Both the position numbers and the translations under genes were made by a program. Positions 54,794 through 63,574 of a stretch of DNA of 64,000 nt are shown here, piece by piece. The notes beneath the pieces were generated by a model. The model did no database searches. It was not told the origin of the DNA and saw only the letters and a list, made by a program, of their open reading frames with translations. Each line of letters starts with the position of its first letter. The stretch's first letter is position 1. The DNA is from Bremerella alba (lineage in GTDB: Bacteria > Planctomycetota > Planctomycetia > Pirellulales > Pirellulaceae). Location of the stretch: contig NZ_JABRWO010000007.1 in assembly GCF_013618625.1 (NCBI RefSeq), positions 186,001 through 250,000 on the forward strand. Reading direction: 5' to 3'.

Positions 54794-55435
54794 TCAATTT
54801 TTTTCTTGGGCGAAAAGTGCTCGATTCTTCGCCAGTATCACTCTCAGCTTCTCGACGAATGCCCGGGAAGCCTTGGCTCGGTGACTGATCAAACTCTTGA
54901 TGGCCGGTCCCATCTCACCGAACGTGCGATGGTATTCGCGAAGCTCGAAGAGGGGATCGTAACCAAAGCCATTGGTGCCACGACGCTTTCTCACGATTCG
55001 GCCATGGCACTTGTCTTCCGCGATCAAGACAACTTCCCCCTCAGGGTTAGCAAGCACGATATGGCAGACGTAATGGGCGCCGCGTTTTTCCGGGGGCAGA
55101 TCTGCCAGCTTTTCCAGTAGTAGGTCGTTGTTTTTCTCGTCAGTTGCGTCTTCGCCGGAGAACCTGGCTGAATAAATTCCTGGGGCCCCTTTCAACGCAT
55201 CGACACAAAGTCCACTGTCTTCTGCCAAGACCCACTCGCCGAGCGTGATTGCCTGTTGGGTTGCTTTTTTGGCGGCGTTCTCGGCGAAGGAAGTTCCGTC
55301 TTCCACAACTTCAATTGCCGCAGGATACTCCTCAAGAGTTTTCAGCTGAATATCGAGCGGAAGCAAAAGACGCTGCAGTTCGCTTCTCTTTTTTTGATTG
55401 TAAGTGCCAAGCACCATTGGCCGGTTGTCAGACAT
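54794..55435 (-). CDS. rdgB: XTP/dITP diphosphatase (RdgB/HAM1)
   Basis: 213-aa house-cleaning nucleotide pyrophosphatase that removes dITP, XTP and related non-canonical triphosphates. Motifs: VLGTYNQKKRSELQ (usually T-x-N-x-x-K), the metal site LAEDSGLCVDAL, GAPGIYSARFSG, GTNGFGYDPLF and ISHRAKASRAF. Length slightly over the usual 195-205. Stands alone, with a hairpin after the stop. Confidence 0.95.
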   Translation of the reverse strand: MSDNRPMVLGTYNQKKRSELQRLLLPLDIQLKTLEEYPAAIEVVEDGTSFAENAAKKATQQAITLGEWVLAEDSGLCVDALKGAPGIYSARFSGEDATDEKNNDLLLEKLADLPPEKRGAHYVCHIVLANPEGEVVLIAEDKCHGRIVRKRRGTNGFGYDPLFELREYHRTFGEMGPAIKSLISHRAKASRAFVEKLRVILAKNRALFAQEKN

Positions 55436-55506
55436 CTCGCTCGTTTCTAGCTGGGCTGAAAGTTACTTAGATCGGCACAGGACATCGTAACGAGAAAGCA
55501 GCGCAT

Positions 55507-55535
55507 AAAAAAGGTTCCACGACGCGCGAGGAACC
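55507..55535 (-). terminator. Rho-independent terminator after the 375-aa exported protein
   Basis: On the minus strand GGTTCC / GGAACC arms (55530-55535 and 55513-55518), with an 11-nt GC-rich loop, are followed by TTTTTTATG. Confidence 0.8.
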
Positions 55536-55570
55536 CAGGGTGACTTATCTGAGAGCTACCGGCTTCAGGC

Positions 55571-56698
55571 CTAACGCAAAGGGCGTCTCGCGTAATCTGC
55601 GGCGATGCTCACTTTGGGGACCTCAACAGGTACTGGCTGAACGTCGAAGACAACCCCGTTAAGCGACTTGGGCTTGTACGAGGGGGACACACCACCTTCA
55701 ATGGTTGCGGTACCGGTTCCGCCTTTGTAGCCGTCCATGATACGTTTGACCTGAGGATTAATCTCAATCTTTCCGTCGCGACGCGGGGTGCCTATCGTTT
55801 CAAACGCCCCGACGGTGACAATGCTTTCCGATCGATCATGAAAGGAATAGGCTTCGACGCCTTGCTTACGCAACGCCCCGGCCAACTTCTCTGCCTTTTC
55901 AGCGGCAATAGCCAAACGCCGTCCACTGACGATGTTTTTCTGTTCGATCTCTTCAATTTTCTTTTGGTCCAATTCCACGGCACCGCGGAATGTGGCCACA
56001 CGCACGGTGTACTTGCCGGAGCAATTCAACAGACTGTATTGGCTGTCCTGGTTCATGCTTAGGACCAATTCATCCATTCCCTTGGGACGGAAATACTCTT
56101 CGGGCAGCAGAGGGTTCCGGGTAACGAATGCGTTGCCCATCGGGCCTTTTTCTTTGTCATCTTCTGCAGCGATCGCTTCGCGCAGTTTCTGGCGAATCGT
56201 CTTGATCGTGTCATTCTTGACAGTGTAGCTTTCTTGGAAGACCTTCGGCTTGGCCGTCTTGATCTTATTGAGCGTCTTTTCCACGCCGCTTGCGTCGACC
56301 GTTTCAAAGTTGCCAACCATCACAACGAAGCTGGTGAAGCTCACGTCATTCATGTATCGCATCTTCTTGGGTCCGCCGTATCGGTCATAGCCTTTGCCGA
56401 CCACGGTATCGGTATAGTCGTAGTCTTGGTGCCATGTGTAGGCCTGCATCGCATAGTCTTTGCGAAGTTCCAGGACGAGATCGTTGGCATCCTTTTCGGC
56501 TCCAGGCCCTGTGAAGCTGGTAGCCATGATTAGCCAAGGACCGTGATCCTCGGTTAGTTCGTAAGACTTTTCAGCGCTCGCTTCCACGCGCTGAAACGGA
56601 ATCAGATTGGCCCAAGGTGGAGCGGCCCAAGTCGTGGTAGTGACAGCGGCAATAAGGCCCATTGCCAAGGCCAGACGCAATTTATTGTGGACAAACAT
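55571..56698 (-). CDS. Exported protein of unknown function
   Basis: 375 aa with a signal peptide (LALAMGLIAAVTTTTWA, cleavage near APPWA). Two halves each contain a SPOR-like pattern in which a short strand precedes a helix: GPWLIMATSFTGPGAEKDA followed by LVLELRKDYAMQAYTW, and CSGKYTVRVATFRGAVELDQ followed by LAGALRKQGVEAYSFHDRS and VTVGAFETIG. SPOR domains bind denuded peptidoglycan, which would be unusual here; the similarity is only in pattern. Monocistronic, with its own terminator. Confidence 0.75.
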   Translation of the reverse strand: MFVHNKLRLALAMGLIAAVTTTTWAAPPWANLIPFQRVEASAEKSYELTEDHGPWLIMATSFTGPGAEKDANDLVLELRKDYAMQAYTWHQDYDYTDTVVGKGYDRYGGPKKMRYMNDVSFTSFVVMVGNFETVDASGVEKTLNKIKTAKPKVFQESYTVKNDTIKTIRQKLREAIAAEDDKEKGPMGNAFVTRNPLLPEEYFRPKGMDELVLSMNQDSQYSLLNCSGKYTVRVATFRGAVELDQKKIEEIEQKNIVSGRRLAIAAEKAEKLAGALRKQGVEAYSFHDRSESIVTVGAFETIGTPRRDGKIEINPQVKRIMDGYKGGTGTATIEGGVSPSYKPKSLNGVVFDVQPVPVEVPKVSIAADYARRPLR

Positions 56699-56887
56699 CC
56701 TTGCTTGTTCCCCTCATAGGACAACGAATCCATCGATCGATCCCGAGCCCATCTTGGGCTGGGAATGGTCGGGGAACATTAACAACTTGGCGTCGGTTAC
56801 GACAAGAGGAATCTTGAGACAATTCCCCTGCGATTATCAGAATTGTTGTCCAGAGTGCTAGCCAAGTCGTACTGATCGAGACGCGTT

Positions 56888-57841
56888 CTAGGCTTCCACA
56901 AGCTCCGAAAGCCCAACCATCTGCCGTGTCTTTTCCAGCAGTTCCCCGTAGCGAGGTTTGGGAACCTGGGTATCGACACCAACTTGGGCTCCCTTTTTCT
57001 CGTTGTCATGGGAAACCAGCGACGAGAAGATAATGATCGGAAGCGAACCCAGCACCGGGTGCATCCGAACCTGTTTGGCCAGGCTAAAGCCATCCATCCG
57101 CGGCATCTCGATATCGGTAATCAGAATACCAACCTTGTCACGAATCGTTTCGACCGACTCATTCTCGGCCAGATCCTCGAGATATTCCCATGCCGCTTGC
57201 CCGTCGACAAAGCCGTGGTAATTGGTGAATCCAGCGTCTTGCAAATGATCGCGAATCATTTCCGAAATCATGCGAGAATCTTCTGCGAACACGACCGGGA
57301 TATTGGGAGCATCAATTCGCGATACGCCCGAATCGCTCACCGCTTCATCCCCGATTCCGGCAACCGCCGCACCGATCGACTCGAAGTCGAGAATCTGAAC
57401 CAGTTTCCCGTCAATGAGCACAACGCTTGTGATCGGGGCATTCATGCCTGGCGTCATCGGCAGGGGCCGGGTAGCTTTCCAACTGACACGATAGATTCGG
57501 TGCACACGATTCACGCGAAACGCGAGTGGACGCTGGTTGAATTCCAACAGCAATAGGCAGTCGCTATCTTTCGAGGCAACCTCCGGCACGTCTCCGTAAA
57601 GAAAGTGCCCCAGGTGAATTAGCGTCACCACATCTTGCCGAATTCGCACAACCCCTTCAATCGATGAATGGCCTTCTGGCAGACTGGTGACCTTAGTAAC
57701 CCCGAGGACTTCCTTAACCTTGGCGACATTCACGCCATAGGCCTGATCACCAACTTCAAATACGAGGATCTCGGCCTCGTTGGTGCCTGCTTCCAGAAGA
57801 ATTCCGGTATTGATACCTAGACTTGAATTTTGCGCATTCAT
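56888..57841 (-). CDS. cheV: Chemotaxis protein CheV (CheW-receiver fusion)
   Basis: 317 aa. The CheW domain (about 22-160) has ILVFEVGDQAYGVNVAKVKE and PLPMTPGMNAPITSVVLIDG. The receiver domain (about 185-310) has VVFAEDSRMISEMIRDHL and the phosphoacceptor segment ILITDIEMPRMDGFSLAK. CheV couples chemoreceptors to CheA and adapts signalling by phosphorylation. No other che genes are adjacent, but a stand-alone CheY-like gene lies at 17732-18127. Confidence 0.93.
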   Translation of the reverse strand: MNAQNSSLGINTGILLEAGTNEAEILVFEVGDQAYGVNVAKVKEVLGVTKVTSLPEGHSSIEGVVRIRQDVVTLIHLGHFLYGDVPEVASKDSDCLLLLEFNQRPLAFRVNRVHRIYRVSWKATRPLPMTPGMNAPITSVVLIDGKLVQILDFESIGAAVAGIGDEAVSDSGVSRIDAPNIPVVFAEDSRMISEMIRDHLQDAGFTNYHGFVDGQAAWEYLEDLAENESVETIRDKVGILITDIEMPRMDGFSLAKQVRMHPVLGSLPIIIFSSLVSHDNEKKGAQVGVDTQVPKPRYGELLEKTRQMVGLSELVEA

Positions 57842-57969
57842 GGTGCCGCTGCCCGCTTGGCTATTTGGTTGCCGCTTTTCAAAAAGAACTCAACCATGCA
57901 AGAATCGGCATTGCTAGCATCCCAGCGACATAGAAAGGGTAAGCTGGGGAGATATGTGGGTTGGATCGA

Positions 57970-59250
57970 TTAAACCAGCGTTCCCATGACACGCTGCGAT
58001 TGGGCCCGGTCAATTTTTACCTGATATCGCTCGCCAATTTCGACCTGAGATCGATCCACATAAACCGGAGCATAACGGCAAGAGGTGCCTAAAGCGACAC
58101 TCGCGTCGTCGCGATCCTCGGCTTCGATCAAGACATCGAGCGTGTCACCCACAAGACTCTGATAGTACGCTTCGCGGGTCTTGTCTTCGACAGCTGCCAA
58201 ACGAGCCCTGCGGTCTGATTTCACGTCGCCGGGTATCTGGTCCGGCATCTCGGCAGCCGGCGTTCCCTTGCGGGGACTAAAGGGGAAGATATGAATCTTC
58301 GAGAAGCCGACCGTTTCCGAAACCTGGCAGGTCTCTTGGAATTCAGCTTCGGTCTCGCCAGGGAAACCAACGATGATATCGGTCGAGATCGACGGCTTAT
58401 CGATTGAGTCTTTCAGCAGCTTGCAGCGATCGATAAAACGCTGGCTACCCCAACGACGGCGCATCCGCCGCAGAACCGAATCGGAGCCACTTTGCATCGA
58501 GATGTGTAGATGAGGACAAATTTTGTCGGGGTACTTGGCCATGACTGCGATCAACTCTTTGGTGACCTCAGTCGCTTCGATGCTCGAAAGACGAACGCGG
58601 AAGTCCGCGTCGATCTGCGAGAGCTTCTCCATAAGCTTCGCCAGGCGAACCCAATCGGCCTTGGGTTTCCCTTTATTCAGATCGACACCGTAGTGCCCCA
58701 AATGAATGCCGGTAAGTACGATCTCACGAAACCCATTGCCAGCCAGGCGAGCCACTTCCTCGACGATCTCGCCGGAAGGCCGGCTGTACATCTCGGGACG
58801 CACGTAGGGAATAATGCAGAAGCTGCAGCGAAGCAGGCAACCGTCTTGCACTTTCACATAGGCGCGATGACGATCGCCGAACTTGGAGATCCCATTGGGA
58901 ATGTCGATCACCCCCATCCGGCCGAGCAAATCGGGGATCTCGCGTTTGTCAATGACCACTTCCGACACGTTGGGAAGCTGCTTGAGCTCGCTTGGGGCCC
59001 GCGTGGCATAGCAGCCCATGACCACAATCCGGGAATTTGGATTATCGCGTGCCAGCCGGCGAATGGTCTGACGGCTCTTCGAGTCCCCTTCGTTAGTCAC
59101 CGTACACGTATTCACCACGCATACGTCCGCAGATTCATCATCGACCGCATCGCGATAACCGCCGCGAGATAGCCCTTCGCGAACGAGTTCTGTTTCGTAT
59201 TGATTGACCTTACACCCCAGGGTGACGGTCTTCAGCTTGAGATCGCTCAT
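57970..59250 (-). CDS. mtaB: tRNA t6A37 methylthiotransferase (MtaB)
   Basis: 426-aa radical-SAM methylthiotransferase that converts t6A to ms2t6A at position 37. N-terminal UPF0004 domain with TLGCKVNQYETE, NTCTVTNEGDSKSRQ and VVMGCYATRAP (three cysteines for one cluster). The radical SAM triad is DGCLLRCSFCIIPYVRP (CxxxCxxC), followed by LTGIHLGHYGVDL and IIVGFPGETEAEFQ. The C-terminal TRAM-like part is about 365-426. The KVNQYE segment marks MtaB rather than MiaB or RimO. Confidence 0.93.
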   Translation of the reverse strand: MSDLKLKTVTLGCKVNQYETELVREGLSRGGYRDAVDDESADVCVVNTCTVTNEGDSKSRQTIRRLARDNPNSRIVVMGCYATRAPSELKQLPNVSEVVIDKREIPDLLGRMGVIDIPNGISKFGDRHRAYVKVQDGCLLRCSFCIIPYVRPEMYSRPSGEIVEEVARLAGNGFREIVLTGIHLGHYGVDLNKGKPKADWVRLAKLMEKLSQIDADFRVRLSSIEATEVTKELIAVMAKYPDKICPHLHISMQSGSDSVLRRMRRRWGSQRFIDRCKLLKDSIDKPSISTDIIVGFPGETEAEFQETCQVSETVGFSKIHIFPFSPRKGTPAAEMPDQIPGDVKSDRRARLAAVEDKTREAYYQSLVGDTLDVLIEAEDRDDASVALGTSCRYAPVYVDRSQVEIGERYQVKIDRAQSQRVMGTLV

Positions 59251-59292
59251 CAGCAGATGGTGGGGACTAAAAGAGTGCTTCGTAAAATCTTG

Positions 59293-59390
59293 TCCCCTCG
59301 CCCCTCAGGGGAGAGGGTTAGGGTGAACGGCGAACCACAGCACGCGAAAGGCCCAACACCCAATCTCTCTCCATCAATGGGAGAGATAGC
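59293..59390. repeat. REP-like intergenic double-hairpin repeat, copy B
   Basis: Left hairpin CCCCTCGCCCCTCAGGGGAG followed by AGGGTTAGGGTGA, spacer, and right hairpin TCTCTCC-ATCAAT-GGGAGAGA. Fills the gap between clpS and mtaB; the same architecture occurs at 43464-43560 and 61325-61420. Confidence 0.7.
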
Positions 59391-59398
59391 ACGATATT

Positions 59399-59842
59399 TT
59401 AGCACTCTGGCTCGATCGTGGAAGACATCGAACCGCGGCAACGGGCGATCAGATCGTCTTTGCCATAGGCATGAATCTGGTCGCGTTTCAGCTCGGCGTG
59501 CTCTTTGGTGGTGGTCAGGCAAATCGCTCTGCCGTCGGCATCCACCATCTTGGCAATCTGGAAACCCTTTTCAACCGGGTGCCCGAACAGTTCGTGCATC
59601 ATCAAAATGACATACTCGTACGTGTGGTCGTCATCGTTCCACAGCATGACATGGTAACGAGGCTGGCGTTTTGGTTTTTGCTTCTTCTTGGGTTTCGTCT
59701 TGGTCGTAACCGTCGTCGCTTCCCAAGGATCCGCTACAGACGTGTTTGAGTCGCCCACTGATATCTTCTCGAAATTCGACAGGAGTTTATCCGCCAGCGT
59801 ATCCCTCGAAATGGCCGCCTGCGGCATGGGTGGAATGTCCAT
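59399..59842 (-). CDS. clpS: ATP-dependent Clp protease adaptor ClpS, N-terminally extended
   Basis: 147-aa N-end-rule adaptor for ClpA/ClpC. The conserved domain covers about 62-135: RYHVMLWNDDDHTYEYVILM, with NDD for substrate alpha-amino binding, MMHELFGHPVEKGFQIAKMV, and LTTTKEHAELKRDQIHAYG. About 60 residues precede it, containing a basic run (KTKPKKKQKPKRQ); typical ClpS is near 105 aa with a short flexible N-terminus. The start at 59842 has two further in-frame Met codons only at residue 6 and inside the domain. Confidence 0.92.
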   Translation of the reverse strand: MDIPPMPQAAISRDTLADKLLSNFEKISVGDSNTSVADPWEATTVTTKTKPKKKQKPKRQPRYHVMLWNDDDHTYEYVILMMHELFGHPVEKGFQIAKMVDADGRAICLTTTKEHAELKRDQIHAYGKDDLIARCRGSMSSTIEPEC

Positions 59843-59944
59843 TTACTGCGAGTCGTATTATATTGTACGGCTTTGCGGGTCGGAAGGTAATTTTGGCGTT
59901 TCAAAAGCTAAACCATGCAGCGCCCAAGTCCAATTGGATAAGAC

Positions 59945-61315
59945 ATGCCGGATCAGAAAACTTTTATAGATGAGAATCGCGGTCACTTCGTCGAGTTGCT
60001 CAAAGAGTTGCTCCGAATTCCCAGTGTGAGCACCGACAGTCGGCATAAAGAAGATGTTAAGACTGCCGCCGACTGGGTCGCCGATCGCTTTCGAAATTTG
60101 AACCTAGAGACGAAAATCATCCCTACCGAGGGGCATCCGATCGTCTACGCCGAAAGCCCACCGGTGCCTGGCAAGCCCGTAGCCCTCGTTTATGGACACT
60201 ATGACGTCCAACCGCCAGAACCACTCGACCTATGGGTCACCCCACCGTTCGAGCCCACCGAGCGCGACGGCAATCTTGTGGCCCGCGGTGCGACCGACGA
60301 CAAAGGCCAGATGCTGACTCATGTATTCGGGGCGACAGCCTGGATGAAGTCGATGGGCGAATTGCCGATTCAGGTCAAGTTTCTGATCGAGGGGGAAGAG
60401 GAAATCGGCAGTGCCAATCTGGGCCCTTTTATCGAGCAAAACAAAGAGCTGCTAGCCAACGACGTAGTCGTTATCAGCGACAGCAGCCAATTTGCCCCCG
60501 GACAGCCAGCGATCACTTATGGGCTGAAGGGAATCGCCTATTTTGAACTGAAGCTGATCGGTCCGAACCGTGACCTGCACAGCGGGTCGTTCGGCGGCAG
60601 TGTACGGAACCCGGCCAACGCCCTCTGCGGAATGCTCAGCACGCTAATCGACGAGCACGGCTGGATTCATATCCCTGGTTTCTACGACGACGTCAAACCG
60701 ATTACCGGTGACGAACGAGAAAATTTCGCCGAACTTCCCTTCAACGAAGAAAAATTCAAAGAACAATTGGGCGTCGACGCTGTCCATGGTGAAGAAGGTT
60801 ACACGACCCTCGAACGTCGCTGGGCTCGACCGACGTTGGATATCAACGGTCTGACCAGCGGTTACCAAGGCGAAGGGGCGAAGACCGTTTTGCCGAGCGA
60901 AGCGTCTGCCAAGTTCAGCTGCCGCCTGGTTCCAGACCAATGCCCCCACAAGATCGGCAAAGCACTCCGCGAGCATCTCGAGAAGGTATGTCCTTCGGGA
61001 ATCAAGATGGAGTTCAAAGAACATCACGGCTCGCCAGGCTTCGTCGTGGCAACCGATAGTCCCTACGTCAAAGCCGCGAGTGCCGCCATCGAACAAGGCT
61101 TCGGCAACGCTCCGGTTCTGATTCGCGAAGGGGGATCGATTCCGATCGTCGCCAACTTTGCCCAGCAACTCGACTCTGATGTTCTGCTGTTGGGCTGGGG
61201 ACTCGATGACGATAACACCCACAGCCCGAACGAAAAATTCAACTTGGCCGATTTCCAACGCGGCATCGCCGCCAGCGCCCAGTTGTGGGCCGAACTGGCC
61301 AAGATTGAAAAGTAA
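59945..61315 (+). CDS. M20-family dipeptidase
   Basis: 456-aa cytoplasmic metallopeptidase of the ArgE/DapE/carnosinase-like branch. Zinc and catalytic motifs: VYGHYDVQPPEPLDLW, GATDDKGQM, LIEGEEEIGS (catalytic Glu and metal ligand), VISDSSQFAPGQPA, and at the C-terminus a late His (DDDNTHSPNEKF). A dimerisation domain lies at about 200-345. No signal peptide. It probably degrades peptides imported by systems such as the Opp transporter, which is inference. Confidence 0.93.
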   Translation: MPDQKTFIDENRGHFVELLKELLRIPSVSTDSRHKEDVKTAADWVADRFRNLNLETKIIPTEGHPIVYAESPPVPGKPVALVYGHYDVQPPEPLDLWVTPPFEPTERDGNLVARGATDDKGQMLTHVFGATAWMKSMGELPIQVKFLIEGEEEIGSANLGPFIEQNKELLANDVVVISDSSQFAPGQPAITYGLKGIAYFELKLIGPNRDLHSGSFGGSVRNPANALCGMLSTLIDEHGWIHIPGFYDDVKPITGDERENFAELPFNEEKFKEQLGVDAVHGEEGYTTLERRWARPTLDINGLTSGYQGEGAKTVLPSEASAKFSCRLVPDQCPHKIGKALREHLEKVCPSGIKMEFKEHHGSPGFVVATDSPYVKAASAAIEQGFGNAPVLIREGGSIPIVANFAQQLDSDVLLLGWGLDDDNTHSPNEKFNLADFQRGIAASAQLWAELAKIEK

Positions 61316-61324
61316 AAAACTTAT

Positions 61325-61420
61325 GTCCCCTCTCCCTTACCAAGGGAGAGGGCTATGGTGAGGGTTGGGCAGCAGGTACCCGGCTCGCCCCCTAAGCCTC
61401 TCCTCCCAGGGGCGAGGGAC
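61325..61420. repeat. REP-like intergenic double-hairpin repeat, copy C
   Basis: Left hairpin CCCCTCTCCCTTACCAAGGG-AGAGGG, then TATGGTGAGGG, spacer, and right hairpin CCTCTCCTCCCAGGGGCGAG. It starts 9 bp after the M20 dipeptidase stop codon and precedes serS by about 50 bp. Confidence 0.7.
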
Positions 61421-61470
61421 CCGGAAAAATACAACGCACACCGATACGCTAACCCCAAAGACCACAACCC

Positions 61471-62751
61471 ATGCTCGACCGGAAGTTTGTTGTCGAAAAC
61501 GTCGAACTCGTCAAAAAGAACTGCGAGAACCGTGGTGTTCAAGCGGACGTCGATCAGATCGTCTCGCTCGAAACGGCTCGCAAGGCTAAGCTCCAAGAAG
61601 CCGAAGAGTTCAACCGTCAGGCCAACGAGAACAACAAGCTCGTCGGCAAGGCCTCGCCCGACGAGCGTCCCAATATCATCGCCGAAGGCAAGCGACTTCG
61701 TCAGTTGAAGGACGACGCCTCGAGCGAAGTCGACAAGTTCGAAGAGCAGATCGTCGAGATCCTCCGCGTCATCCCCAATCTCTCGCACCCTGCCGCACCG
61801 ATCGGCGAAGACGACAAGAGCAACCTCGAGATTCAACGGGGTGCCACCGAGTGCCGCACGTTTGACTTCCCAGTTCTCGATCATGTCGAACTTGGCGAAA
61901 AGCTCGACCTAATCGACTTCGAAGCAGGCGCCCAGGTAGCCGGCGCCGGGTTCTATTACCTGAAGAACGAAGCTGTACTACTGGAGCTGGCCCTGCAGCA
62001 ATACGTGCTGAGCGTCCTCATGAAGGAAGGCTTCGTCCCGACCATCACCCCGGATATGGCCCGCACCGAGATCCTGCACGGCGTCGGCTTCATTCCACGT
62101 GGTCCCGAAACGCAGATCTATAGCATTGAAAACACCGACCTGAACCTGGTCGCCACCGCCGAAATCACCCTCGGCGGCATGTACGCCGGCAAAACGCTTG
62201 AAGCCGAGACCATGCCGCAACTGTTCTGCGGGATCAGCCACTGCTACCGCACCGAAGCCGGTGCCGCCGGTCGCGCATCGCGGGGACTTTACCGCGTGCA
62301 TCAGTTCACCAAGGTCGAGATGTTCGCGTTCACCTTGCCCGAGGACAGCGAGGCCACGCTCAACAAGTTCCGCGATCTGGAATGTCAGATCTTCGACGGC
62401 TTGAAGATCCCTTACCGCGTGGTCGATACGGCTACCGGCGACTTAGGCGGGCCCGCCTACCGCAAGTTCGATCTCGAAGCCTGGATGCCAGGCCGCGGCG
62501 ATTCAGGCGAATGGGGCGAAGTGACCAGCACGTCGAACTGCACCGACTACCAGGCCCGCCGCTTGAACATCCGTTATAAGGTCAAAGGCGAAAAGGGAAC
62601 TCACTTCGCCCACACCCTCAACGGAACCGCCATCGCGCTCAGCCGCGGCTTGATCGCCGTGCTGGAGAACTACCAACAAGCCGACGGCACTATCGATGTG
62701 CCAGAAGTGCTACGGCCGTATATGGGGATCGATAAAATTGGACCACGCTAA
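61471..62751 (+). CDS. serS: Seryl-tRNA synthetase
   Basis: 426-aa class II synthetase, standard length. The N-terminal coiled-coil arm (about 1-105) for binding the long variable arm of tRNA-Ser starts MLDRKFVVENVELVKKNC. The core has TAEITLGGMYAG, motif 2 CYRTEAGAAGRASRGLYRVH, the serine site TSTSNCTDYQARRL and motif 3 NGTAIALSRGLIAVLENYQ. All expected motifs are intact. No T-box or other leader was seen between it and the repeat upstream. Confidence 0.97.
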   Translation: MLDRKFVVENVELVKKNCENRGVQADVDQIVSLETARKAKLQEAEEFNRQANENNKLVGKASPDERPNIIAEGKRLRQLKDDASSEVDKFEEQIVEILRVIPNLSHPAAPIGEDDKSNLEIQRGATECRTFDFPVLDHVELGEKLDLIDFEAGAQVAGAGFYYLKNEAVLLELALQQYVLSVLMKEGFVPTITPDMARTEILHGVGFIPRGPETQIYSIENTDLNLVATAEITLGGMYAGKTLEAETMPQLFCGISHCYRTEAGAAGRASRGLYRVHQFTKVEMFAFTLPEDSEATLNKFRDLECQIFDGLKIPYRVVDTATGDLGGPAYRKFDLEAWMPGRGDSGEWGEVTSTSNCTDYQARRLNIRYKVKGEKGTHFAHTLNGTAIALSRGLIAVLENYQQADGTIDVPEVLRPYMGIDKIGPR

Positions 62752-62943
62752 GCCATTTATCTTAATGCCATTCAGCCACATCAGACGATCAGAATCGCCG
62801 TCATAGTTTCGGCAGAGATCGATGTGGCCAGTGTTCCTGCGGCGGAAATCTTTGGCCGCCGCTGTACCTCAGCCCTTCAGCATTGATTGCTTGGACCGTC
62901 TCTTCCTGAAGAAGGTCTGCCTAAAAAGAAGGCGCAACACGTC

Positions 62944-63369
62944 TTACTTTCGGCTTACCTCAATCAGCAAATCTTGTTGCGCACCTTCGATGGTGACTTC
63001 CAGCGGCGTCGTTTGAATCGATTGGTATTTGGGCGGCACGATACTCTCCAGTTTGTCTCGTGTCGGGCTGTCTGGCGTGTCGTACAGTTTTTCTTTGCCG
63101 ACCACTTTGCTACCAACGACCAGCACTTTCTTCGTTCCAGGCATCGTGAATCCAGTGAACTGGCCATCCTTGATCACGCCACCGCCGGTCGGAGCCGACT
63201 TGTCGGTCGCCACGAACGAGATCGAACCGGCAGGAATCGGTTCGCCGTCGATGGTGGCGGTGCCGCTCACTTCAACCTCGCCTGACTTGTTGCCAGGACT
63301 ACAACCAAGAACAGGCAATACGCATAGGACTGCGAACGTGGCCGTTAAAATATGAGAATACATCGTCAT
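62944..63369 (-). CDS. Small lipoprotein with carboxypeptidase-regulatory-like fold
   Basis: 141 aa from ATG 63369; an ATG two codons downstream is possible. Lipoprotein signal with LPVLGCSPG, lipid cysteine near residue 23. The mature domain is one beta-sandwich: VEVSGTATIDGEPIPAGSIS, FVATDKSAPTGGGVIKDGQF and PLEVTIEGAQQDLLIEV. This pattern (x-V-x-G-x-V-x-x-D-G-x-P-x-x-G-x-I-x-F) is common in planctomycete surface lipoproteins. Function unknown, possibly carbohydrate or protein binding. Confidence 0.82.
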   Translation of the reverse strand: MTMYSHILTATFAVLCVLPVLGCSPGNKSGEVEVSGTATIDGEPIPAGSISFVATDKSAPTGGGVIKDGQFTGFTMPGTKKVLVVGSKVVGKEKLYDTPDSPTRDKLESIVPPKYQSIQTTPLEVTIEGAQQDLLIEVSRK

Positions 63370-63574
63370 TTTGAGCTTAGTTACACATTTACAACTGCCG
63401 CGAGACAAAATAAAAACAGCGAATAAAACGCTGCGACCCTGGCGACAAGAGAGCGACCTATTAGCTGGTTATTCTTGCGCAACACGTAAGAATACTACGG
63501 AAAACTCTTGAAAGAATGGACACGTTATTGAGACAATAAAAAGCAACAACGCATGGAATTCCCGTTAAACCTTT

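Noticed and set aside
56744-56764. AGCCCA-TCT-TGGGCT hairpin between cheV and the exported protein gene
   Set aside because: Short stem without T run, and it sits upstream of cheV in an unclear position; not enough for a terminator call.
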